Shown one piece after another: positions 1 to 6,669 of a stretch of DNA of 12,367 nucleotides. The position numbers and the translations under genes were made by a program. The stretch covers positions 1 through 12,367 of the forward strand of contig JBBIQK010000066.1 in NCBI GenBank assembly GCA_037442365.1. Reading direction: 5' to 3'. Below the pieces are notes generated by a model that worked only from the letters and a program-made list of their open reading frames with translations, was not told where the DNA came from and made no database searches. Within the stretch, counting starts at the first letter, position 1. The number at the start of each line of letters is the position of its first letter. The DNA is from GBS-DC sp037442365 (GTDB lineage Bacteria; Armatimonadota; Fimbriimonadia; Fimbriimonadales; GBS-DC).

Positions 1-1547
1 GTTGCTTGGGGTGGTGTTGTTGCACTGGCTGGTGGTGTTGGCGCGCGGGCGTGTGTGGGACTTGAGTCTGCATCAGGCGGCGCGTGCGTTGCAGAAGGTG
101 TGTGGGTTGTTGGTGTGGTGGATGGTGGGGCGTTGTCGTTTGGGGGATGTGGTGGAGGCATTTGGGCGGTGTTGGTCGGGTTGTCGTGTGTGTCGGCGTC
201 GGAGGCGTCCTGCGACCTTTCAGTTGCTGCTGGGTGAGGGGGGCTTAAATTGATGCCAATGACCGCGCTCAGCAGGCGAATGACCTGCACTGTCGCGTCG
301 GGCTGCTCGCGCAGGCGGGCGATTTGCGTCTGGAACGCGCCTTCGTTCAGGGGCGGGGTCAGCGCGACCTGCTCGACGCCCTGTTCCAGCGTCTCGGTGG
401 GGTGGAACTCCGCGCCCAGCAGGTGCAGCGGCTCGCGCAGCATGCGCAGGGCGTCCTCATCAGGGGCGACCAGCCGCACAAAGTAGCGCATACTCAGCGA
501 TTCGATCGGCGCGGTCTCGCCGGGGCGCAGCGACGGGTCTTCGTGGCGTGGGGGCTTGGGATAGCGCGCGACGGCAATCAGGTCGCCCAGCACCGCGCTG
601 GCGGTCGCCCGTGCGCCCGCGCCGAAGCCGTGAAACGACATCTCCTGAAAGCCGTTGCCCTGCAGCCACACGCCGCTGAACGCGCCGCGCACCACATACA
701 GCGGGCACTCGCGCGGAATCAGCGTCGGATGCACCCGCGCACACAGCCTGCCGTCGGGCAGCCGCTCGGAGATGCTCAGCAGTTTCAGTCCCATATTCAG
801 CCGCCGCGCCCACAGCAAATCGCGCCCGCTCAGGTGGGTAATCCCCTCGCGGTAGACGCTCTCCAGCGGCACATACTGCAGGAACGCCAGCCGCGCCAGA
901 ATCGCCGTTTTGTATTGCGCGTCGTAGCCTTCCACATCGCTGGTCGGGTCAGCTTCGGCGTAGCCGTTCTGCTGGGCTTTCTGCAGGGCGTTCGCGTAGG
1001 CGGTCTCGGCGGGTTCGCCCGCGTCAAGGGCGCGCTCCATCTCGCGCAGGATAAAATTCGTCGTGCTGTTCACGATGCCCACAGCGCGCTGGATACGATT
1101 GCCCGCCAGTGCGCCCTGTAGCGCATCCAGAATCGGCAGGCTGCCCGCGACGCTCGCCTCGTACAGTAGCCGCACCCCGCGCTGGCGCGCCAGCCGCAGC
1201 AGTTCGTCGCCCGATACTGCCATCACCAGCTTGTTCGCGGTAATCACATGCTTGCCCGCCTGCAGCGCGTCGCGGATGAGCGTGCGTGCAGGCTCCAGCC
1301 CGCCCATCAGCTCCAGCACCACATGCACCTTCGGGTCGCAGAGGGCGCGCTGGGGGTCGGTCGTCAACAGTTTGGGCGGCACAGCGACGGCGCGGGGCTT
1401 GTCAGGGTTGCGCACCAGCACATGGCGCACTTCGAACCGTTTGCCCGTCTGCGCCTCCAGCAGGTCGGCGTTCTCGCGCAGCAGGGTCAGCACGCCCCCG
1501 CCGACTGTGCCCGCGCCCAAAATCGAAAGTTGCAGAATCTTACTCAT
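1..1547 (-). CDS. hom: Homoserine dehydrogenase, frame open at left edge
   Basis: Homoserine dehydrogenase, the NAD(P)H-dependent reduction of aspartate semialdehyde to homoserine on the threonine/methionine route in the cytoplasm. Reading from ATG at 1547, the Rossmann motif GAGTVGGGV is at residues 11-19, TANK at 103-106, the signature GIVNSTTNFIL at 157-167, and GYAEADPTSDVEGYDAQYK, which carries the catalytic-type acidic residues and Lys213, at 195-213. A C-terminal ACT-like regulatory stretch ends near residue 433 (about position 249), which matches the usual short-form length of about 430 residues. The start overlaps the accB stop by ATGA, so translation is probably coupled. Oddly, no stop follows. 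The frame continues for about 80 codons as a Pro/Thr/Ala/His-rich tail to the window edge. That tail is either a real extension or contig-end error. The family call is strong; the 3' end is uncertain. Confidence 0.88.
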   Translation of the reverse strand, partial: MSKILQLSILGAGTVGGGVLTLLRENADLLEAQTGKRFEVRHVLVRNPDKPRAVAVPPKLLTTDPQRALCDPKVHVVLELMGGLEPARTLIRDALQAGKHVITANKLVMAVSGDELLRLARQRGVRLLYEASVAGSLPILDALQGALAGNRIQRAVGIVNSTTNFILREMERALDAGEPAETAYANALQKAQQNGYAEADPTSDVEGYDAQYKTAILARLAFLQYVPLESVYREGITHLSGRDLLWARRLNMGLKLLSISERLPDGRLCARVHPTLIPRECPLYVVRGAFSGVWLQGNGFQEMSFHGFGAGARATASAVLGDLIAVARYPKPPRHEDPSLRPGETAPIESLSMRYFVRLVAPDEDALRMLREPLHLLGAEFHPTETLEQGVEQVALTPPLNEGAFQTQIARLREQPDATVQVIRLLSAVIGINLSPPHPAATERSQDASDADTHDNPTNTAQMPPPHPPNDNAPPSTTPTTHTPSATHAPPDADSSPTHARAPTPPASATTPPQA

Positions 1548-1969
1548 TCCGGCGGCTCCAGCAGCATCAGCGCGTCACCCTGCTGCACCAGGGTGGCGTT
1601 CTGCGCCACGATGCGCCGCACGATGCCAGTGATGGGCGAAGGCACTTCGTTGAACACCTTCATCGCTTCGATCAGTCCAATCGTCTGCCCCTCGTACACG
1701 AGGTCGCCCTCTTCCACATAGGGCGGCTCGCTCGGCGAGGGACCGCGGTAGAACATGCCCGTCATGGGCGATTCGATGGGCGTCCAGCCGGGCGTTTCCG
1801 CGGGGCGAGACGGTTGGGACGGTTGCACGACGGCGACGGCGGGCGCGCCAGTCGGCTCGGCGCGTTCGATGTGAATGCGCGTCTCGCCTACCGCAACCTC
1901 CAGCGCCTGCAACTGGTATCGCTCCATCAGCTGCAGGCAGCGCTTCACCGTCTCAATCGGCACAGGCAC
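1544..1969 (-). CDS. accB: Biotin carboxyl carrier protein (BCCP) of acetyl-CoA carboxylase
   Basis: A 141-residue biotin carrier that shuttles carboxybiotin between biotin carboxylase and carboxyltransferase at the first step of fatty-acid synthesis. Residues 1-35 form a short helical N-terminal part, about 36-60 is a Pro/Ala-rich linker, and about 62-141 is a biotinyl domain with the EAMK site and Lys104 as the predicted biotinylated residue, followed by FNEV. The start is GTG at 1969. A TATAAT box (1976-1981) lies 6 nt upstream with no Shine-Dalgarno sequence, so a leaderless mRNA beginning at or next to the GTG is likely. The more upstream in-frame ATG near 2122 would add 51 unrelated residues, cross the repeat at 1997-2046 and read into the next gene. 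The usual partner accC is absent from the window; the gene is instead fused by overlap to hom. Confidence 0.9.
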   Translation of the reverse strand: MPVPIETVKRCLQLMERYQLQALEVAVGETRIHIERAEPTGAPAVAVVQPSQPSRPAETPGWTPIESPMTGMFYRGPSPSEPPYVEEGDLVYEGQTIGLIEAMKVFNEVPSPITGIVRRIVAQNATLVQQGDALMLLEPPE

Positions 1970-1975
1970 GCAAGG

Positions 1976-1981
1976 ATTATA
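1976..1981 (-). promoter_or_regulatory. -10 box of a probable leaderless accB promoter
   Basis: On the minus strand TATAAT is followed by CCTTGC and then the GTG start codon, so the transcription start would fall at or within a base or two of the initiation codon. There is no recognisable Shine-Dalgarno sequence. No convincing -35 box is seen at 16-19 bp. Confidence 0.6.
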
Positions 1982-1996
1982 CCTGACGGGTGGGAA

Positions 1997-2046
1997 CTGC
2001 CGATAATTGGGGATATGGCACTGCCTGCGCCCGACCGTGAGCCGCG
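1997..2046 (+). repeat. Left copy of a 50-bp direct repeat flanking the DUF433/DUF5615 cassette
   Basis: Fifty bases identical to 3139-3188 except for one T/A difference near the middle. The unit contains GATAAT, then 7 nt, then ATG and the codons for MALPAPDREPR, that is, the promoter and 5' end of the gene intact at 3157-3576. In this left copy the frame diverges straight after the repeat and stops after 22 codons (near 2070), so it is a 5' remnant. The two copies bracket the cassette at 2047-3138. Confidence 0.85.
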
Positions 2047-2054
2047 TTTTCACA

Positions 2055-2438
2055 TTACAAACTTCTGTACCGCCCCGACCTGAACACAAGGTACACACTT
2101 CCCGACGGCATGTTTTCAGCAATTGCCACCAGTCGCTCTATGCGCTGCACAAGCCACTTGGCGCGTTGCCATCGGTTCAAATGATCCCAGAACCGCCCCA
2201 GCAAAATCACACGCGCCTGTATCGCTTTCAAGTCGTTCACGGTATATCCGCGCGTCTTCTCGTTTCTATCGCCAGTGATAATCACAAAATCGTTCTGCGT
2301 CGCTTGAACAATCCAGTCCCGATCTGGAAGCCCACTCCAGCCGCGCTGGCTCACATGCGCCATAGGCGTCAGCCCCGATTCGCGATTGACGAACTCCACC
2401 AGACGCCGTGAGATGTTCTCGTCGAACAGGAGCTTCAT
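2055..2438 (-). CDS. DUF5615-type PIN-like protein, probable toxin-like nuclease
   Basis: A 127-residue protein of the DUF5615 / Mut7-C-like PIN family. It opens with MKLLFDENIS (acidic pair D6-E7) and continues with a loop holding D39/D41 and the strand FVIITGD, with D50 and D57; these are the acidic positions expected to hold metal in a PIN-type fold. PIN-fold proteins of this kind are often encoded beside DUF433 proteins, and the pair is usually read as a VapBC-like toxin-antitoxin or RNA-processing module. The chosen ATG at 2438 overlaps the stop of the upstream DUF433 gene by ATGA. An ATG five codons upstream (2453) is possible but lies deeper inside that gene. RNase activity is inferred from the family and not shown by this sequence. 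Confidence 0.75.
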   Translation of the reverse strand: MKLLFDENISRRLVEFVNRESGLTPMAHVSQRGWSGLPDRDWIVQATQNDFVIITGDRNEKTRGYTVNDLKAIQARVILLGRFWDHLNRWQRAKWLVQRIERLVAIAENMPSGSVYLVFRSGRYRSL

Positions 2439-3112
2439 GCGCTCAGACGCCATTCGCCCTCATAACGAATCGCGGCAGAGACCGCCGATGCAGGGATTTC
2501 GAAGTAGTCGGCGACCGATTCCAGATTTTTTTCGCGTTGCCAGAGGGCGTAGATGACTCGCGTCGGGATGGCGCGTTCCGTGATAACGGGCTCGCCGCCG
2601 CGAATCCGCCGATCGAGATACACCTGCCGCTCGTACCCATAGGGGTAGTAGCGCACGGCGAGGTCGCCGTCAAATTCGATGTGCTGAGCGAACTGCTCGG
2701 CGAAGTCTGCCGCCAGCTGTCCAATATCGGGGCGTTTGAGCAAGCCTTCCGCCTCCCGCACGAGCAGCGTGCGCCCATCGACCAGCACCTGCTTGCGCGA
2801 GAAAGGGAACTCACCCACCTCGCGCGCCAGTGCGTCCGCCGTCCTTCGGATATGCGGCAGGGATACGCCCAGCGCGACAAACTCGCGCACAAAGAACAAT
2901 TCCATCAGCTCAGGGAAGGTCAGGATACCCTTTCGATGGCTTTGCGCATGCAGCACAGGCGCAGAGTATGCCTGTCCCGAACGCCGCGCGTAGAAATAGC
3001 CATCCGCCCAGCGCGCCAATCGCTGGGGCGTAATACCCAGCAAGCGCGCCGCCTCCGCATACGAGTAGACCCCGTATTCCAGCCCAGGTGCTATTTGCAT
3101 TCCGACAGGCAT
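2435..3112 (-). CDS. MerR-type HTH protein with C-terminal DUF433 domain, probable antitoxin/regulator
   Basis: A 225-residue protein. Residues 16-45 (YSYAEAARLLGITPQRLARW and the following Gly/aromatic segment) look like a MerR-type winged helix-turn-helix. Residues about 64-145 form a helical linker. Residues about 160-220 match DUF433: YLDRRIRGGEPVI, then IPTRVIYAL, then SVADYFEIPASAV and the terminal AIRYE. DUF433 proteins pair with DUF5615 PIN-like proteins, and here the downstream gene overlaps by ATGA, so the role is probably antitoxin and autoregulator. The start at 3112 is chosen because TATGAT (3120-3125) ends 7 nt before it, the same leaderless layout as accB. An upstream in-frame ATG at 3163 would place the N-terminus inside the 50-bp repeat, and a later ATG at 3100 is also possible. 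Confidence 0.72.
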   Translation of the reverse strand: MPVGMQIAPGLEYGVYSYAEAARLLGITPQRLARWADGYFYARRSGQAYSAPVLHAQSHRKGILTFPELMELFFVREFVALGVSLPHIRRTADALAREVGEFPFSRKQVLVDGRTLLVREAEGLLKRPDIGQLAADFAEQFAQHIEFDGDLAVRYYPYGYERQVYLDRRIRGGEPVITERAIPTRVIYALWQREKNLESVADYFEIPASAVSAAIRYEGEWRLSA

Positions 3113-3119
3113 ATACGGA

Positions 3120-3125
3120 ATCATA
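3120..3125 (-). promoter_or_regulatory. -10 box of a probable leaderless promoter for the DUF433/DUF5615 pair
   Basis: TATGAT on the minus strand, then 7 nt, then ATG at 3112; no Shine-Dalgarno sequence. A weak -35 candidate, TTATCG (3143-3148), sits 17 bp upstream inside the 50-bp repeat and would partly overlap the divergent promoter of the gene at 3157. Confidence 0.5.
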
Positions 3126-3138
3126 CCCAACGAAACGT

Positions 3139-3188
3139 CTGCCGATAATTGGGGATATGGCACTGCCAGCGCCCGACCGTGAGCCGCG
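3139..3188 (+). repeat. Right copy of the 50-bp direct repeat
   Basis: Identical to 1997-2046 at 49 of 50 positions. This copy is functional in context: its GATAAT and ATG begin the intact plus-strand gene at 3157. The near-identity of the copies implies a fairly recent duplication or a selected element. Confidence 0.85.
3144..3149 (+). promoter_or_regulatory. -10 box of a probable leaderless promoter for the membrane-protein gene
   Basis: GATAAT followed by TGGGGAT and then ATG at 3157. The spacing repeats that of accB, the DUF433 gene and cas3. The GGGG run is only 2 nt from the ATG, too close to act as a normal Shine-Dalgarno sequence. Confidence 0.5.
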
Positions 3189-3576
3189 CGAGAAGCCGCC
3201 GCTGTGGATTATTCAGGAGGCGTTTGAAGGCGATGAGCCTGCCGAGCAGCCGCAGGATGTGTATATTCTGCACCTGTGGCGCGCGCTGCCGCCCGACCTG
3301 CTCGAATCGCTCACGCCCAACCAGCGCCAGCGGCTCAAGCAATCGCTGCACACCTATCACCGCCGTCATCTGCTCGATGTGCGCGGGGTGATTCCGTTCC
3401 TGTGGGCGCGCTACTATTTTGTGTTTTTGTTCGGCAGGGACACGCGCACGGCGGCGCGTTCAGTCGAGTTCGAGCGGCGCGCGGGCGTGCGCTGGGCGGG
3501 CTGGCTGGTGATGGCGGCGATCATCGGGCTGCTGCTGATTGGCTTTCTGGGCGCGGCGCGCCTGTGGCGGGGGTAG
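3157..3576 (+). CDS. Small protein with a C-terminal transmembrane helix, family not recognised
   Basis: A 139-residue protein I do not recognise. Residues 1-35 are Pro/Glu-rich and acidic; 36-75 are helical and charged (DVYILHLWRALPPDLLESL, then a basic helix ending HRRH); 78-93 is a hydrophobic, aromatic segment (GVIPFLWARYYFVFLFG); 113-136 is a clear single transmembrane helix (WAGWLVMAAIIGLLLIGFLG) with a short basic cytoplasmic-type tail. It has no signal peptide, so it is probably tail-anchored or has one or two passes. The start is the ATG inside the 50-bp repeat, 7 nt after a GATAAT box; the further upstream ATG at 3088 would read through the promoter. It converges on cas3 with only 5 bp between the stop codons. 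Nothing in the sequence ties it to CRISPR function. Confidence 0.6.
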   Translation: MALPAPDREPREKPPLWIIQEAFEGDEPAEQPQDVYILHLWRALPPDLLESLTPNQRQRLKQSLHTYHRRHLLDVRGVIPFLWARYYFVFLFGRDTRTAARSVEFERRAGVRWAGWLVMAAIIGLLLIGFLGAARLWRG

Positions 3577-3581
3577 GTCGC

Positions 3582-5726
3582 CTACACCACCAGGTCGGCA
3601 GGGTCCGCCTGCGCCGCGACGCCCGTAAGCGGGTCGTAGGCGCCCGTGTAGATTGCCATGCCCAGGATCGGATCGTCGGTGAGTAGCCCCTGATTGCGCA
3701 GCTCCGTCACTGTATGTGGGTAGAGGTTCACCGTGTACGCCTGCAACTGTTGCCGCCAGCGTCGGGGTGGGACGCCCCCTGACCCTATAATCGCGCGCCC
3801 TCCCTGCAGCAGCGCATTCACTGCCTTGGAGTCGTAGTTCAGCGCCACCACGGGGCAGGTCTCCTCGCGAATCAGGCGGTACTTCTCGGCGACCTGCTCG
3901 AACTGAAGTTCACAGCGCATTTTCTGGACGCCAAACTTGTCCAGCGACACATCCCCGTAGAGCCGCTCGAAGTAGTCGGTGTAGGTCTGGGGATCGTGCA
4001 GGTCGGCGTTCTGGCGGAGGGTGATTCGCGCCTCGTCGATGCCCGTGCGGTACGCGCCGCCGGGCGCGCGCCCGCCCTGCGGCTCGAACACGACCACCCT
4101 GCCCTGCGGCAGGCGTCCCTCGCGGTTGCAGCGACCCGCCGCCTGCACTATCCGATCCAGCGGTCCCACCGCGCGTATCACAACGGGAAAATCGAGGTCG
4201 ACGCCCGCCTCCACCACCTGCGTGGCAATCAGTCGGCACGGCTCGCCCGCCTGCAGGCGCTGGCGGATTTCGCCCAGCACCTGACGTCGATGCGCAGGAC
4301 ACAGCAGCGTGGACAGGTGGTACAGACCCTCCAGCTGGGGGAACCACTTCTGCACGGCGGCGATTGCCTCCAGCGCGTCGGGGCGCGCGTTCAGCACGAC
4401 CATGATCTGCTCGTGCGCGGCTACCTGCGCGGCGAGCCAGTCCCAGTCGCGCGGCGCTGGCTCTATCTGGTAGTTCACCCGACGCAACTGCTGAAAACAG
4501 GCGGCAGGGTTGTTCAGCACGGGCGTGGGCGGCTGAATCCCCCTGAGCTGATGAATCGCGGGCTGAGTCGCCGTGCAGAGCAGCGCCGTCGCCCCATAGT
4601 CCGTGATGAGCTGCTGAAGCGCGTGCATCGTCGGCTCCAGCAACTCTACGGGCAGCGTCTGCACCTCGTCCAGCACAATCACGCTGTTGACCAGCCGATG
4701 CAGTTTGCGGCAGCGCGCGGGCTTGTTCGAAAAGAGGCTCTCGAACAGCTGCACGAAGGTGGTCACGATAATCGGCGCGTCCCAGTTCTCGCTCAGCAGC
4801 CGCTGCCGCTCCAGCGCGGTTTCGTTCAGGTCGTCCACCTCCAGCGCGCTGTGATGTTCCAGCACGGCGTCGTCGCCCAGTATCGCGCGGTAGACGGCGG
4901 CGGTCTGGTCGATAATGCTGGTGTAGGGCAGTGCGACGATAATCCGCTCCATCTCGTGTGCGACGGCGTGCTGGAGCGCGAAGCCCAGCGCGGCGCGGGT
5001 CTTGCCCGCTCCCGTCGGCGCGGTCAGCTCGTAGAGCCCCCGCGCGCCCTGCGCCGCCGCGATTGCCTGCCGATACACCGCGCGACGCACGCGATTAACG
5101 GGGCTACCCGACGCCTGCTGCAGGAGCGCCTGCTGGTCCGCCTCGAATCGCTGCCACAGTAAGGACAGGTCATACGCCTGCGCGCGCTGCGCGGCGCGCT
5201 GGGGGTCAAAATGGCGCTCCGTGTCCAGAAAGTCGGCGTCCACCAGGCACGAAAACACCATCCGAATCAGCATCTCCACCTGCAGGCAGTCTTTGGGGTT
5301 TACCCACTGTGGCAGTGCAGGCGGGTTCGGGGGCTGGAGCTGGGGCATGGCCTGCCGGGCGGGGCACTCCACCTGGGCGAAGTCGCTCGCTGCGTTCAGC
5401 CTGCCTTTCAAATCGCTTGCGTTGGGCATGCCCGCGTGGTGTCCCATAATCGCGAACGCCAGCGGCGCGCCGTAGCGACTGGCATAGTACGCGCCGTAGC
5501 GGGCGTGGGGATGGCTCTGGGCGTTCTGTCCCTGAGCGCACGCATGCAGATACTTCTGAAACTCCGGGTGGAACTTGCCGAGGTCGTGCCACAGCCCTGC
5601 GTAGTAGCCCAGCTCGCCCGCATCGAAACGCTCGGCGAAGGCGCGCGCCTGCTCGGCGGTCGCCCGCAGATGCGCCGTCAGGTCGTGCCACTGCTGCGCG
5701 CTGTTCGGCGTATGCGCATGATACAT
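3582..5726 (-). CDS. cas3: CRISPR-associated nuclease-helicase Cas3 (HD-SF2), type I-C
   Basis: A 714-residue Cas3 that is recruited by target-bound Cascade and unwinds and degrades the displaced DNA. The N-terminal HD nuclease shows H19, the HD pair H47-D48 in LWHDLGKFH, the GHH pair H96-H97, and aspartates at 163-165. The SF2 helicase follows: Walker A APTGAGKT 236-243, DEVQ 353-356 (the I-C form of DEAH), TAT 385-387, motif V in VVEAGVDLDFP near 504-514, and motif VI QAAGRCNREG 528-537. The usual length is about 700-800, so it is complete. The ATG at 5726 directly abuts the decayed terminal CRISPR repeat; a longer frame to 5804 would only translate repeat and spacer. There is no Shine-Dalgarno sequence; TATCAT lies 6 nt upstream. 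Unusually for I-C, cas3 lies downstream of the array, not at the head of the operon. Confidence 0.95.
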   Translation of the reverse strand: MYHAHTPNSAQQWHDLTAHLRATAEQARAFAERFDAGELGYYAGLWHDLGKFHPEFQKYLHACAQGQNAQSHPHARYGAYYASRYGAPLAFAIMGHHAGMPNASDLKGRLNAASDFAQVECPARQAMPQLQPPNPPALPQWVNPKDCLQVEMLIRMVFSCLVDADFLDTERHFDPQRAAQRAQAYDLSLLWQRFEADQQALLQQASGSPVNRVRRAVYRQAIAAAQGARGLYELTAPTGAGKTRAALGFALQHAVAHEMERIIVALPYTSIIDQTAAVYRAILGDDAVLEHHSALEVDDLNETALERQRLLSENWDAPIIVTTFVQLFESLFSNKPARCRKLHRLVNSVIVLDEVQTLPVELLEPTMHALQQLITDYGATALLCTATQPAIHQLRGIQPPTPVLNNPAACFQQLRRVNYQIEPAPRDWDWLAAQVAAHEQIMVVLNARPDALEAIAAVQKWFPQLEGLYHLSTLLCPAHRRQVLGEIRQRLQAGEPCRLIATQVVEAGVDLDFPVVIRAVGPLDRIVQAAGRCNREGRLPQGRVVVFEPQGGRAPGGAYRTGIDEARITLRQNADLHDPQTYTDYFERLYGDVSLDKFGVQKMRCELQFEQVAEKYRLIREETCPVVALNYDSKAVNALLQGGRAIIGSGGVPPRRWRQQLQAYTVNLYPHTVTELRNQGLLTDDPILGMAIYTGAYDPLTGVAAQADPADLVV

Positions 5727-5763
5727 ATGTCTATGATACCCACTTCTGGGGGGCGGGTGCAAC
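5727..5763 (-). repeat. Degenerate terminal CRISPR repeat (trailer end)
   Basis: Aligned without gaps to the 37-bp repeat, it matches at 24 positions. The 15 bases at 5749-5763 are identical; the handle-encoding side is scrambled. A 34-bp spacer (5764-5797) separates it from the last intact repeat. Terminal decay is expected at the leader-distal end and supports minus-strand transcription. Its final base touches the cas3 start codon. Confidence 0.85.
5733..5762 (-). promoter_or_regulatory. Candidate cas3 promoter inside the decayed terminal repeat
   Basis: On the minus strand TTGCAC (5757-5762) matches the -35 consensus at four of six positions, an 18-bp spacer follows, then TATCAT (5733-5738), then AGACAT and the cas3 ATG at 5726. 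The -35 comes from the conserved GTTGCACCC end of the repeat; the -10 lies in its diverged half. The 6-nt distance from -10 to ATG predicts a leaderless transcript. Confidence 0.5.
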
Positions 5764-5797
5764 CACACCCTCCAAGTAGCACGGACATCCTGTCCGT

Positions 5798-6642
5798 GTT
5801 TCAATCCTCACCCGCCCGTGGGGGCGGGTGCAACAAGGTTTCAGCGGGATGGTCGTACTGACCGACGGGGTTTCAATCCTCACCCGCCCGTGGGGGCGGG
5901 TGCAACCGGCAGATTATGTTGTTGCGGATTTACAATCAGGCGTTTCAATCCTCACCCGCCCGTGGGGGCGGGTGCAACTGGTGGCTGGATCAACTTGCGC
6001 CCCGTACTCATCACGTTTCAATCCTCACCCGCCCGTGGGGGCGGGTGCAACCGCAGAGCCAGACAGCCAGCCCCTGCCCTACGAAGTTTCAATCCTCACC
6101 CGCCCGTGGGGGCGGGTGCAACGCCTAAAGGCGGCGTGTAAGTGTAGCCGTCTTCGGGTTTCAATCCTCACCCGCCCGTGGGGGCGGGTGCAACCGCGTT
6201 ACGACTGGCGAGGGTATCACGGTGGCGGCGGCTGGTTTTGGGTTTCAATCCTCACCCGCCCGTGGGGGCGGGTGCAACCGGATATGCCAATACTCGCGGG
6301 CAAGCGTCCAGTGGTTTCAATCCTCACCCGCCCGTGGGGGCGGGTGCAACCTTGTCTACTCCACACAAGGAGGCTCATCAACCATGGCAGTTTCAATCCT
6401 CACCCGCCCGTGGGGGCGGGTGCAACTCGCCTACCACAACAACGGCACGCCCCCGACCCACGTTTCAATCCTCACCCGCCCGTGGGGGCGGGTGCAACGC
6501 CACTTCCAACGCCGTCGCCCAAATCGACGTCGAAGTTTCAATCCTCACCCGCCCGTGGGGGCGGGTGCAACGCCATGCGGATTGGAGCGTGGTGAGCCAG
6601 AGGGCGTTTCAATCCTCACCCGCCCGTGGGGGCGGGTGCAAC
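5798..6642 (-). CRISPR. Type I-C CRISPR array, 12 identical 37-bp repeats
   Basis: Repeats start at 5798, 5870, 5942, 6015, 6086, 6158, 6242, 6314, 6390, 6462, 6535 and 6606, and all twelve look identical by eye. In the minus (transcribed) orientation each reads GTTG, a 9-bp stem CACCCGCCC / GGGCGGGTG with a 4-nt loop, and an 11-nt 3' handle AGGATTGAAAC, as expected for Cas5c processing. Spacer lengths from the leader side are 34, 36, 35, 39, 35, 47, 35, 34, 36, 35 and 35; one more of 34 precedes the degenerate repeat. The spacer at 6351-6389 contains AAGGAGG followed by ATG in plus orientation, like a gene start, which suggests a phage or plasmid coding origin. The spacer at 5764-5797 holds an 8-bp-arm palindrome. 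The array lies between cas2 and cas3, on the same strand. Confidence 0.98.
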
Positions 6643-6669
6643 GGTATCTTCACGCACACTTGCGACGCA

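Noticed and set aside
2..253. Plus-strand frame at the left edge encoding a Trp/Val/Cys-rich peptide
   Set aside because: It results from the G/T-biased composition and is opposite the open hom frame; no Shine-Dalgarno sequence or family.
324..1121. 265-codon plus-strand frame opposite hom
   Set aside because: Homoserine dehydrogenase motifs on the minus strand explain the region; the plus frame is Arg/Gln/Ala-rich shadow sequence.
1997..3188. Insertion sequence or integron
   Set aside because: Direct repeats are present but there is no transposase, integrase or terminal inverted repeats.
3996..5162. Long plus-strand open frame opposite cas3
   Set aside because: It is antisense to the clear Cas3 helicase domain; its Arg/Leu/Gln-rich low-information sequence is typical of a GC-rich shadow frame, and it has no family motif.
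6643..6669. Pseudo-spacer as a guide against the cas operon promoter at 12065-12105
   Set aside because: By eye I found only a short shared GTGCGT and no seed match next to a PAM; not enough to claim autoregulation within this window.
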